Assembly: GCF_017312725.1 (NCBI RefSeq)
Contig: NZ_BOPO01000126.1
Coordinates: forward strand, 1 to 45,269
Length of the DNA stretch: 45,269 nucleotides
Origin: Actinocatenispora comari
Lineage (GTDB): Bacteria > Actinomycetota > Actinomycetes > Mycobacteriales > Micromonosporaceae
Reading direction: 5' to 3'
Shown here in pieces: positions 28,909 through 37,039 of the stretch. The notes under the pieces are model-generated. The model saw nothing but the letters and a program-made list of their open reading frames with translations, searched no databases and was not told the DNA's origin. How positions within the stretch are numbered: position 1 is the stretch's first letter; the number at the start of each line of letters is the position of its first letter. The translations under genes and the position numbers were made by a program.

Positions 28909-29853
28909 GTGTCGGTACGCGGGCTGGAGCCGGACGGCACGTCAGGGGACGTGCCGGGGCCGGGCGGCGGGGAGCCGTTGGACGCCGCGTACCGGCGGTG
29001 CCGGGCGCTGCACCGGCGGCACGGCCGGACGTACTACCTGGCCACGATGCTGCTGCCGGGGTGGAAGCGGCGGCACGTGCACGCGCTGTACGGGTTCAGC
29101 CGGTACGCGGACGACGCGGTGGACCGCGGCGGCCCGGTCGCGGCGCGGGAGGCGGCGCTGCGCGGGTTCACCGCCCGGTTCGAGGCGGGCCTGGCCGGCG
29201 GGCCGGTGACCGATCCGATCCTGCCGGCGGTGCTGCACACCATCCGGGTGTTCGACCTGGACGTCACCGACTTCCGGACGTTCCTGGCCAGCATGGCGAT
29301 GGACCTGACCGTGACCGACTACCCGAGCTGGGCCGACGTGTGCGGGTACATGGCGGGGTCGGCTGCGGCGATCGGGTCGATGATGCTGCCGATCCTCGGT
29401 ACCGAGCGGGTCCCGGTCGCCGAGGCGCGGGAGGCGGCGCGCGGGCTCGGGGTGGCGTTCCAGCTGACGAACTTCATCCGGGACGTGCGCGAGGACGTCG
29501 ACCGCGGCCGGGTGTACCTGCCGGGCGAGGACCTGGCCCGGTTCGGGGTGACCCGGCCGATGCTGGCCGCGCCGACCGCGAACGAGCCGGTACGGGCGCT
29601 GATCGCGTTCGAGGTCGCCCGCGCGCACGAGCTGTACGAGGCGGCGATGCCCGGAATCGAGCTGCTGAGCCGGTCGGCGCGGCCCGGCATCCGCGCCGCT
29701 GCCGTGCTGTACCGGGGGATCCTGGACGAGGTGGCCCGCGCGGACTTCGACGTCCTGTCCCGTCGCGCCCGGGTCCCCCGCCGGCACCGCGCCGCCGTCG
29801 CCGCCCGCGAGCTCGCCCGCCTCGCCGCCGGGACGAACCTGGCGGGTTGGTGA
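28909..29853 (+). CDS. crtB: Phytoene/squalene synthase
   Basis: About 314 residues of the trans-isoprenyl-diphosphate head-to-head synthase family. The first Asp-rich motif is in ALYGFSRYADDAVDRGGP and the second in FQLTNFIRDVREDVDRGRVY. SSMAMDLxxxxY is present as LASMAMDLTVTDYPSW, and the N-terminal RRHGRTYYLATMLLPGWKRR is typical. The product is most likely phytoene from two GGPP, with squalene-type products as an alternative. GTG 28909 has GGGAGG at a longer distance and GCGAG close by. It is divergent from idi and followed by the fusion gene at 29907. Confidence 0.9.
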   Translation: MSVRGLEPDGTSGDVPGPGGGEPLDAAYRRCRALHRRHGRTYYLATMLLPGWKRRHVHALYGFSRYADDAVDRGGPVAAREAALRGFTARFEAGLAGGPVTDPILPAVLHTIRVFDLDVTDFRTFLASMAMDLTVTDYPSWADVCGYMAGSAAAIGSMMLPILGTERVPVAEAREAARGLGVAFQLTNFIRDVREDVDRGRVYLPGEDLARFGVTRPMLAAPTANEPVRALIAFEVARAHELYEAAMPGIELLSRSARPGIRAAAVLYRGILDEVARADFDVLSRRARVPRRHRAAVAARELARLAAGTNLAGW

Positions 29854-29906
29854 TCGGGCGGGGCCGGGAGCGGGCAGACTGAGAAGTCCGCGGTTGGGGG
29901 TTTGCT

Positions 29907-31289
29907 GTGCACAGGTTCACTGCCGAGACGTCGCTGCCACATCCGGTGCGGGAGGTGTTCGACTGGCACACCCGGCCGGGCGCGATCCGTCGGCTGCTGC
30001 CGCCGTGGGAGCCGGTCACGGTGGCGCAGGAGGCGCCGGATCTGACCGAGGGCGCTGAGGCGATCCTCCGGCTCGCGGGCCCGCCGGCCTCGATCGCGCC
30101 GCGCTGGGTGGCCCGGCACACCGGGCTGGAACCGCCGCACGAGTTCACCGACGTGCAGATCTCCGGGCCGTTCGACAGCTGGCGGCACCGGCACGTGTTC
30201 GACGACGCCGAGGGTGGCACCGGGCTGCGCGACGAGGTGTCGTACCAGCTGCCGCTCGGGTCGGCGGGCGAGCTCGCCGCCGGGCAGGTGCAGGCGCGGC
30301 TGCGCCGGATGTTCGCGTACCGGCACCGGCAGCTCGCCGACGATCTCGCCGCGCACGCCGCAGCCGGCAGCCCGCCGCTCACGGTGGCGGTGGCCGGGGC
30401 GTCCGGGCTGATCGGGCAGGCTCTCACCGCGTTCCTGACCACCGGCGGGCACCGGGTGATCCGGCTGGTCCGGCGCACCCCGCGGGTCCCCGACGAGGTG
30501 TACTGGGACCCCGAACGCGCCTCGCTCGACCCGGCCGCGCTGCGGTCGGCGGACGCGGTGGTCAACCTCGCCGGCGCGCCGATCGCCGGCCGGTTCACCC
30601 ACGCGCACAAGGATGCGGTGCGCCGCAGCCGGATCCTCGGTACCGGGCTGCTCGCCCGGACGCTCGTCACGCTGCGGCGCGAGGGCACCGGGCCGCGGGT
30701 GTTCGTGTCCGGCTCGGCGATCGGGTACTACGGCGCGGACCGCGGCGCCGAGCGGGTCGACGAGCAGTCCGGCCCCGGTACCGACTTCCTCGCCACCCTG
30801 GTCCGGGAGTGGGAGGCGGCGGCCGGGCCGGCGCGCGAGGCCGGCGTCCGCGTCGTGCAGGTACGCACCGGCGTGGTGCAGTCACCGGCCGGCGGGATGC
30901 TCCGGTACCAGCTGCCGCAGTTCCTGGCCGCGGCCGGGGGCCGGCTCGGCCCGGGCGACCAGTGGCTGTCCTGGGTGTCGATCGACGACATCGTCGGGAT
31001 CTTCCACCACGCGCTGACCAACGACGAGGTGTCCGGCGCGGTGAACGGCGTCGCGCCGGCACCGGTCACGAACGCCTCGCACACCGCCACGCTGGCCGGT
31101 GTGCTGCACCGGCCGGCGGTGCTGCCGGTACCGGCGTTCGCGCCGCGGCTGCTGCTCGGCGGCGAGGGTGCGAAGCTGACCGTGCTGGCCAGCCAGAACG
31201 TGCGGCCCGACGTGCTGACACACACCGGCTACCGGTTCCGCCAGCCCGACCTGGAGTCGTGCCTGCGCCACGTCCTCGGCCGTACCTGA
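29907..31289 (+). CDS. SRPBCC - epimerase (TIGR01777) fusion protein
   Basis: About 460 residues. Residues 1-150 are an SRPBCC lipid-binding-like domain (FTAETSLPHPVREVFDWHTR, FDSWRHRHVFDD). Residues 158-460 are an NAD-dependent epimerase of the TIGR01777/SDR39U1 type: VAVAGASGLIGQALTAFLTT (Rossmann turn), ADAVVNLAGAPIAGRFT, FVSGSAIGYYGADRGAERVD, VRTGVVQSPAGGMLRYQLPQ and WLSWVSIDDIVGIFHHAL. The fusion is known from actinobacteria and cyanobacteria; the exact reaction is not. GTG start 29907. It lies 53 bp after crtB, so co-transcription is possible, but its role there is unclear. Confidence 0.9.
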   Translation: MHRFTAETSLPHPVREVFDWHTRPGAIRRLLPPWEPVTVAQEAPDLTEGAEAILRLAGPPASIAPRWVARHTGLEPPHEFTDVQISGPFDSWRHRHVFDDAEGGTGLRDEVSYQLPLGSAGELAAGQVQARLRRMFAYRHRQLADDLAAHAAAGSPPLTVAVAGASGLIGQALTAFLTTGGHRVIRLVRRTPRVPDEVYWDPERASLDPAALRSADAVVNLAGAPIAGRFTHAHKDAVRRSRILGTGLLARTLVTLRREGTGPRVFVSGSAIGYYGADRGAERVDEQSGPGTDFLATLVREWEAAAGPAREAGVRVVQVRTGVVQSPAGGMLRYQLPQFLAAAGGRLGPGDQWLSWVSIDDIVGIFHHALTNDEVSGAVNGVAPAPVTNASHTATLAGVLHRPAVLPVPAFAPRLLLGGEGAKLTVLASQNVRPDVLTHTGYRFRQPDLESCLRHVLGRT

Positions 31290-31359
31290 CCGCCCGCGCC
31301 GCTGGTGCCGGCCCCGCCCGGCCGCGCGTGCCCGCGCCGGGCCCGGCCGCGCGGCGCGG

Positions 31360-31692
31360 TCAGCGCAGCGGTACCGCGGTGAGGAGGATGGCGGAGTCCT
31401 CCAGGGCGGTGACGTTGTGGCGGGCGTGCGGGACGTTGATCAGGTCGCCCTCCGCACCGTCCCAGGACACCTCGTCGGCGGCGAGCCGGATCCGGCCGGA
31501 CAGCACCAGCACGGTCGCCTCGCCGGGGTTGTCGTGGTCGCTGAGCACCTCGCCGGCGGCCAGCCCGATCACCGTCTGGCGCAGCCGCCGCTCGTGCCCG
31601 CCGTACACGGTGGACGCGCTGCGGCCGTTCGCCGACCGCAGCGCGGCGGCCAGCTGCTCGCGGGCCAGGGCGGTGAGTGACGACTTCTCCAT
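31360..31692 (-). CDS. Small cupin-domain protein
   Basis: About 110 residues, one cupin barrel: TVIGLAAGEVLSDHDNPGEA then TVLVLSGRIRLAADEVSW (motif 1, with GEA and a Gly-Arg turn) and GDLINVPHARHNVTALEDSA (motif 2, with His). It has metal-ligand-like His and Glu residues, suggesting a small redox or sensing role, but function is unknown. ATG at 31692 with GGGAGT upstream. It lies downstream of the ABC permease on the same strand, separated by about 100 bp. Confidence 0.85.
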   Translation of the reverse strand: MEKSSLTALAREQLAAALRSANGRSASTVYGGHERRLRQTVIGLAAGEVLSDHDNPGEATVLVLSGRIRLAADEVSWDGAEGDLINVPHARHNVTALEDSAILLTAVPLR

Positions 31693-31794
31693 GCCCGACT
31701 CCCTCCGGCGGTCCGACGCCGACCGTACCGGCCGCGACCGGCCGCCGCACGCCGAACGCGGCCAACTGCCCGCCGGCCGCGCGGCGCGCCGGGG

Positions 31795-32727
31795 TCAGGT
31801 CATGCCGCGGCGGCGGCGGATCGCACCGTTGACGGCGCCGAACCCGGCGTCCACCATCAGGCCGATCGCCAGTACGACGAGCATGATGCCGATCAGGTGC
31901 AGCGAGTCGGACTGGTCCCGGTAGACGCCGAGCAGCTGGCCGAGCGCCGGCCGGTTCGCGATCGTGACCAGCAGCTCGCCGGCCATCAGGCTGTGCCAGG
32001 CGAACGCCCAGCCCTGCTTCATCCCGGCCAGTACCGACGGCAGCGCGGCCGGCGCGATCACGTGCCGGTACAGGCCGACGCCGCGGGCGCCGAGGTTGCG
32101 GCCGACCCGCACCAGCACCGGCGGTACGTAGTCGACGCCGGCGATGACGCCGTTGGCGATGGCGGGCGCGGCGCCGAGCACGATGACGAACTCGATCGCC
32201 CCCTCGGTCAGCTGGTACAGCAGGATCGCCAGCGGGAACCAGGCGATCGACGGCATGGTCTGCAGCGCGGTGATCATCGAGCCGATCGCGGCGCGCAGCA
32301 CCCGGATCCGGGCGACCAGGATGCCCAGCACGAAGCCGACCACCGCGGCGAACGCGAACCCGGTCACCGCGCGGCGCATCGTGGTGGCGACCGCGGACGC
32401 GAAGTCGGCGGTCGGCACGATGTCGGCCAGCCCGCGGGCCACCGCCACCGGGCCGGGGAGCAGGTAGTCGGGCTTCCACCCGGACCAGACGACGAGCTGC
32501 CAGCCGACCAGTACCAGGGCCAGGGCCAGCAGCTTCGGCCAGGCGCCGCGGCCGACCCGGGCCCACCACCGGTCCCGGCCGGCACCGGCCAGCTCCAGCG
32601 CGTCCAGCCCGGACAGCTCCTGCCCGGACCCGCCCGCGGTACCTCCGGGGGTCGCCGCACGGCCGGCGGAGGCGGCGGGACCGACCGGGGACGGGCGGAC
32701 GCCGTCGTGGTTGGTGTCAGTGGCCAT
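31795..32727 (-). CDS. ABC transporter permease, SsuC/TauC-like
   Basis: About 310 residues. A cytoplasmic, low-complexity N-terminus of about 60 residues precedes six membrane helices. The EAA-loop-like segment YRHVIAPAALPSVLAGMKQG with WAFAWHSLMAGELL is characteristic of the nitrate/sulfonate/taurine permease branch. LPGPVAVARGLADIV and ALQTMPSIAWFPLAILLY are also typical. Its start overlaps the ATPase gene by 11 bp. With that ATPase and the binding protein it forms a complete importer. Confidence 0.92.
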   Translation of the reverse strand: MATDTNHDGVRPSPVGPAASAGRAATPGGTAGGSGQELSGLDALELAGAGRDRWWARVGRGAWPKLLALALVLVGWQLVVWSGWKPDYLLPGPVAVARGLADIVPTADFASAVATTMRRAVTGFAFAAVVGFVLGILVARIRVLRAAIGSMITALQTMPSIAWFPLAILLYQLTEGAIEFVIVLGAAPAIANGVIAGVDYVPPVLVRVGRNLGARGVGLYRHVIAPAALPSVLAGMKQGWAFAWHSLMAGELLVTIANRPALGQLLGVYRDQSDSLHLIGIMLVVLAIGLMVDAGFGAVNGAIRRRRGMT

Positions 32728-33550
32728 GGCGACGTACCTCCGCGCGCAGCCGGTCGGTCACCTCGGCGGCGACCGCGGCGGTCTCCGGCGAGTCCATCCG
32801 GCGCGGCCGCGGCGCGTCGACCGTGGTCTGCCAGACGACCCGGCCGGGACGGCTGGACAGCAGCACGATGCGATCGCCGAGCCGGGCTGCCTCCCGTACG
32901 TTGTGGGTCACGAAGACCACCGCCGGCCGGCGCTGCCGCCAGAGCGTCTCCAGCTCGTCGTGCAGCAGGTCGCGGGTCATCGCGTCGAGCGCACCGAACG
33001 GCTCGTCCATCAGCAGTACCGGGCTGTCCAGCGCCAGGGTGCGGGCGAGCGCCACGCGCTGCCGCATCCCGCCGGACAGCTGGTGCGGCCGCCGCTGCGC
33101 GAACTCGGCCAGGTGGACGGAGGCGAGCAGCTCGCGGGCGCGCTCACGGCGCTCGGCGCGGCCCACGCCGGCGAGCCGGAGCGGGAGTTCGACGTTGCCG
33201 GCGACGGTGAGCCACGGGTACAGCGCGGATTCCTGGAACATCAGCGCCGGCCGGCCCGGCACGGTGAGCGTGCGGGCGGTCGGCGCGTCCAGCCCGGCGA
33301 CCAGCGACAGCAGGGTCGACTTGCCGCAGCCGGAGGCGCCGACCACGCAGACGAACTCACCGGGCGCCACGTCGAGCGAGATCGCGTCCAGCGCGAGTAC
33401 CGCGCCGGCGCCGCGTCCGTGCACCTTGCTCACCGCCTCGATCCGTACCGCCGGAACCGCCGTGCCGTTCGCGGGGCCCGGGCCGGCACCGGCCGGGCCC
33501 GGGTCGGTCTGCCGGACGTCGGGGGCGCTGGTACCGCGGGTGGCGGTCAC
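32717..33550 (-). CDS. ABC transporter ATP-binding protein, SsuB/TauB-like
   Basis: About 277 residues. Walker A GASGCGKST, Q-loop in PALMFQESALYPWLTV, signature LSGGMRQRVALARTL, Walker B LLMDEPFGALDAMTRD and H-loop VFVTHNVREAARLGDRI are all intact. DEPFGALDAMTR is typical of nitrate/sulfonate/taurine importers. A 35-residue Pro/Gly-rich N-terminal stretch precedes the domain. The GTG at 33550 overlaps the binding-protein stop (GTGA), so the genes are translationally coupled. It energises uptake of an organosulfur or related anion; the exact substrate is not deducible. Confidence 0.94.
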   Translation of the reverse strand: MTATRGTSAPDVRQTDPGPAGAGPGPANGTAVPAVRIEAVSKVHGRGAGAVLALDAISLDVAPGEFVCVVGASGCGKSTLLSLVAGLDAPTARTLTVPGRPALMFQESALYPWLTVAGNVELPLRLAGVGRAERRERARELLASVHLAEFAQRRPHQLSGGMRQRVALARTLALDSPVLLMDEPFGALDAMTRDLLHDELETLWRQRRPAVVFVTHNVREAARLGDRIVLLSSRPGRVVWQTTVDAPRPRRMDSPETAAVAAEVTDRLRAEVRRHGH

Positions 33551-34596
33551 GAGGTGCCTGCCGAGACGGTGGGTTCGCCGGCGGCCCTGAGCACCTTGTT
33601 CAGCGGGTCGAGCTGGTAGATGCCCTTCAGGTCGACCGGGTCGAGCAGGTCGACGGACTCGGCGTGCCTGGCGCCGGCGACCAGCGTGTCGGCGAGCGGG
33701 TCGTTGGTGAACTCGATCTTCGGCCAGGCCTGCTTGACCAGCGCGGGGTCGAGCGGCTTGCCGGACACCGTGCCGATCTGCTCGGACACCACCTGCTGCG
33801 CGGCGGCCGGCTCCTTCTTCAGGTAGTCGACGGTCTGCACCTGGCCGCGCAGCAGCCGGGTCACCACGTCCGGGTGCGCCTTGGCGAAGTCCTTGCGTAC
33901 CAGCAGGTCGGTGACGACGAACTTGCCGCCGGGCCACAGCGAACGTTCGTCGACCAGCACGTGGCCGCCCGCCCCGACGAGCTGCGACGCGTACGGCTCG
34001 GGGATCCAGGCGCCGTCGATCGCCCCCGACTTGTACGCGGTGACCGCGTCGCCGTTGGCCATCGGCTTGATGTGCACGTCGCCGCCGCCGGACTTGGTGG
34101 TGGACAGCCCGTGCTGCTTGAGGAAGTACCGGGCGGACACGTCCTGCGTGTTGCCGAGCTGCGGGGTGGCGATGTCGGCGCCCGTCAGCTCCGACCAGCT
34201 CTTGATCTTGGGGTCGACCACCAGTGCGGCGCCGCCGGACGCGGCGCCGGCGATCACCTCGACCGCGCTGCCGTGGCTCTGCGCCCAGGCGTTGACGGTC
34301 GGGTTGGGCCCGACGTACGCGGCGTCGATGGAGCCGGACAGCAGCGCGGTGACCGCGTCCGGCCCGGCGTTGAACGAGGTCGGCTTGAGGGTGGCGGTGG
34401 AGCCGAGCGCCTTGGCGTACCGGCCGGTGCCGATGCCGACGAGCGGCACCGCGTGCGTGACGTTCGGGAAGTAGCCGAGGCGCAGGGTGGTCTTGCCGTC
34501 GGTGGCGGAGCCGGAACCGGAGGAGCAGCCGGCCAGTCCGGCGAGCCCGAGCAGTCCGGCGGCGGTCACGGCGAACAGGCGACGGCGTGCGGTCAT
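33547..34596 (-). CDS. ABC transporter substrate-binding lipoprotein, SsuA/TauA-like
   Basis: About 349 residues. The signal peptide ends in the lipobox LAGLAGCSSG, so it is a membrane-anchored extracytoplasmic binding protein. LRLGYFPNVTHAVPLVGIGT followed by VTALLSGSIDAAYVGPNPTV is typical of the nitrate/sulfonate/taurine family. SGAIDGAWIPEPYASQLV is also present. The ATG at 34596 has GAGGGA at 9 bp; a TTG at 34611 is less likely. It is the first gene of a three-gene importer operon (binding protein, ATPase, permease). No monooxygenase (ssuD or tauD) gene is next to it. Confidence 0.93.
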   Translation of the reverse strand: MTARRRLFAVTAAGLLGLAGLAGCSSGSGSATDGKTTLRLGYFPNVTHAVPLVGIGTGRYAKALGSTATLKPTSFNAGPDAVTALLSGSIDAAYVGPNPTVNAWAQSHGSAVEVIAGAASGGAALVVDPKIKSWSELTGADIATPQLGNTQDVSARYFLKQHGLSTTKSGGGDVHIKPMANGDAVTAYKSGAIDGAWIPEPYASQLVGAGGHVLVDERSLWPGGKFVVTDLLVRKDFAKAHPDVVTRLLRGQVQTVDYLKKEPAAAQQVVSEQIGTVSGKPLDPALVKQAWPKIEFTNDPLADTLVAGARHAESVDLLDPVDLKGIYQLDPLNKVLRAAGEPTVSAGTS

Positions 34597-34609
34597 CGGC
34601 TTATCCCTC

Positions 34610-34658
34610 AAACTCGATCGGTTTTATAGAGAATGCGCGACCGGGCGCTGCTCGTCAA
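34610..34658 (-). promoter_or_regulatory. Promoter and palindrome upstream of the importer operon
   Basis: On the minus strand TTGACG (34658-34653) and CATTCT (34635-34630) are 17 bp apart. The imperfect palindrome AAACTCGATCGGTTT (34610-34624, centred on CGATCG) covers the expected start point, where a repressor would block transcription. The regulator is not identified in the window. Confidence 0.6.
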
Positions 34659-34980
34659 CCGGACATCGGCGTGGTCTCGGCGACACGCCCGAGCAACCGA
34701 ACGACGACCGAAGTGTGGCCCAGCTCATAGGCAATTCACAAGAAGCGAAAAGAATCCGCCGGACCAATCAACTTTTCAGGCACTTTGTGCGTCTGGACAG
34801 GTGACGGCACGATCGCGACGCGACTCCACGGCGGCCCGAGGTGGAGCGCTCGGCGACCCGTGCCCGTCGCTGCCTCGACGGCGGGATCCGTTGTCCTACA
34901 AGGGTTTTCTTGCCCATCTATGGTTCCGTTACCACTACCCGGCAGCGACCTGTCGTCGCTCGACACACGGGGAAGGACTC
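34659..34980. other. Intergenic region upstream of the secreted-protein unit
   Basis: I see no gene in these 322 bases. The left half is AT-richer (for example AAGAAGCGAAAAGAATCC). An 18-bp segment, CGACGGCGGGATCCGTTG, at 34876-34893 recurs exactly at 39055-39072, upstream of the small DUF2795-like gene. A CTCCAC/GTGGAG mini-hairpin lies at about 34824-34846. It presumably holds the promoter of the 680-residue protein. Confidence 0.55.
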
Positions 34981-37023
34981 ATGCCAGCACACACCACCCC
35001 AGCACGCAGACCGCACCGCGGCCGACGAGCCGCCACCGTGGCGACCCTGGCCGCGGCGGCAGCGCTCGGCACCACCGCCGCGGCCCTACCCGCCGTCGCC
35101 GGGCCGACCGCGCGACCGGCCCTCACCATCGACCGCACCGGCGCCGGGCACGCCCGTACCACCCGGGTCACCCTGCCCACCGGCGACCGGGTCGTCGTCG
35201 GCACCGACGCGCGGGGCCGGGTCCGCACCGCGCATCCGGCCGGCACCGCGCACCGCACGTACCTGACCCAGCGGTACGGCGCCGACACCTACGTGGTGCC
35301 GGCGACCGCGCTGCACGAGTTGGGTACCGGCAGCTACCGGCTGGCGCAGTTCGACGTGTCGGCACTGGTGGCGGGGCGGCCCGGGGTGACGCCGGGCAGC
35401 GGAGTCGCGCACCCGGACTTCCCGATGCGTACGGCCACGATCAAGGTCACCGACCCGCAGGGCAAGCCGGTCGACGACGCCAGCCTGAGCGTGATCAACG
35501 TCGACGACTCCCGCAAGTACGTCGCGTTCCCGGAGGCGGTGAACGGCGAGGCGCGGATCAGCGTGCCGGACGGCCACTACGCGCTGATGGCGTACTACTA
35601 CACCGCCGACGACCAGGGTGAGCTGACCGGCGAGTGGATGTCGTTCGGGCAGTTCACCGTGGCCGGCAAGGCCACCAGTACGGCGGTCGACCTGCGCCGG
35701 GCCACCCACGAGGTGTCGGTGACGACACCGAAACCGGCCGAGGCGCAGTCCGTCGACTTCACCTGGGCCCGCGGCTCCAGCGAGGACTACTCGCTCGAGT
35801 CCGGCGTCAGCACCTACGCCGGGCACCCGATCCGCCTCTCCACCAGTCCGGCCGGCGTCGGCATCCAGCACTTCTACGTGCACGAGACGTCGACCTCGCC
35901 CGCCTCGGCGGCCAAACCGTACCTGTACGACGTGATCTTCCCGAGCGATCGCGCGATCGGTGCGAACCAGCACTACCAGGCCACCGCCGGCAGCCTGGCC
36001 ACGCTGAACACCAGTTACTACGCCGACAAGCCGCGCACCGGGGACAGCGTCTGGTTCGACTCGCCGTCCTGGGAACTGTTCCAGTTCCGGACGGGGATCC
36101 CGCTGCCGCAGCCGATGCGCCGCACCGAGTACCTGACCGGCGGCTCCGACCTGACCTACTCGGCGATCATGGACGCGTCGATGTCCGACGAGTCGTTCGG
36201 CGGCACGTTCCAGTCCGGCTCGTACGTGTTCCGGGGCGGCCAGCACGAGAGGGTGGACTGGCTGCGCGGGCCGCTGGCGCCGACGATCCCGGCCGACACC
36301 GGCGTCGGGCCGTACTTCTGCGGCGCCTGCCGGATCGACGACACGCTGTCGATCGCGCTGGCCCCGGTCGGCGACTCCACCCCCGACCACGCCGGCTACC
36401 TGGACGACCCGAGCCAGCCCGGTACCGTCTCCACCTCGCGCTTCCAGCTGTTCTCCGGCGGTACCCGGCTGGTCGACCAGAAGGACGTGACCGGCGCGGA
36501 CATCGCCGTACCGGCGGCGCGCAAGAACTACCGGATCTCGTACGACCAGACCCGGAAGGCGCCGTGGACCGGCCAGTCGACGGCGTCGCACAGCGAGTGG
36601 ACGTTCAGCTCCGCGCACTCCGGCACGACCACCGTGCCCACCGACCGGTGGGGCTGCGGCGCGGACGGCGACACCACGCATTGCTCGCCGGTGTCCCTGC
36701 TGCTCCCGCACTACCAGCTGACGCAGGGGTTGGACGGGCGGATCCCGTTGGGCCGCAACACCCTCACGCTGACCGTCGACCACTCCGCCGGTGCCCCCCG
36801 GGTACCGGTCGAGTCGGCCACCGTGTCGGTCTCGTTCGACGACGGCAAGACCTGGACCACGGCCAAGGTCAACGACCTGGGCGCCGGCACCTTCCGCGCG
36901 CACTGGAACAACCCCGCCACCACCGCCGGACACCCCATGACCCTCAAGGTCACCGCATCCGACTCCACCCACGCCACCGTCACCCAGATCGTGCACGCCG
37001 CGGCCACCGTCGCGCAGTCCTGA
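34981..37023 (+). CDS. Secreted protein with S8-proregion-like N-terminus, no visible protease core
   Basis: About 680 residues. A signal peptide (RRAATVATLAAAAALGTTAA) ends near ALPAVAG. The next 100 residues resemble the N-terminal region of actinobacterial S8 peptidases: VTLPTGDRVVVGTDARGRVR, YGADTYVVPATALHELGTGS and YRLAQFDVSALVAG. The rest is a series of beta-rich domains: TATIKVTDPQGKPVDDASLS (carboxypeptidase-regulatory-like), a central region with a CGAC pair (YFCGACRID), and a C-terminal Ig/FN3-like piece (SVSFDDGKTWTTAKVNDLGA). I find no Asp-His-Ser subtilase motifs. ATG 34981 has GGGGAAGGA upstream. The S53 protease gene follows after 16 bp with its own GGAGGG site, so the two are an operon. 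Confidence 0.85.
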   Translation: MPAHTTPARRPHRGRRAATVATLAAAAALGTTAAALPAVAGPTARPALTIDRTGAGHARTTRVTLPTGDRVVVGTDARGRVRTAHPAGTAHRTYLTQRYGADTYVVPATALHELGTGSYRLAQFDVSALVAGRPGVTPGSGVAHPDFPMRTATIKVTDPQGKPVDDASLSVINVDDSRKYVAFPEAVNGEARISVPDGHYALMAYYYTADDQGELTGEWMSFGQFTVAGKATSTAVDLRRATHEVSVTTPKPAEAQSVDFTWARGSSEDYSLESGVSTYAGHPIRLSTSPAGVGIQHFYVHETSTSPASAAKPYLYDVIFPSDRAIGANQHYQATAGSLATLNTSYYADKPRTGDSVWFDSPSWELFQFRTGIPLPQPMRRTEYLTGGSDLTYSAIMDASMSDESFGGTFQSGSYVFRGGQHERVDWLRGPLAPTIPADTGVGPYFCGACRIDDTLSIALAPVGDSTPDHAGYLDDPSQPGTVSTSRFQLFSGGTRLVDQKDVTGADIAVPAARKNYRISYDQTRKAPWTGQSTASHSEWTFSSAHSGTTTVPTDRWGCGADGDTTHCSPVSLLLPHYQLTQGLDGRIPLGRNTLTLTVDHSAGAPRVPVESATVSVSFDDGKTWTTAKVNDLGAGTFRAHWNNPATTAGHPMTLKVTASDSTHATVTQIVHAAATVAQS

Positions 37024-37039
37024 GTTCGAGGAGGGATCG

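Noticed and set aside
34824-34900. Possible ydaO-type (c-di-AMP) riboswitch before the secreted-protein operon
   Set aside because: Only a short CTCCAC/GTGGAG pair is present and the conserved riboswitch segments are not recognisable.
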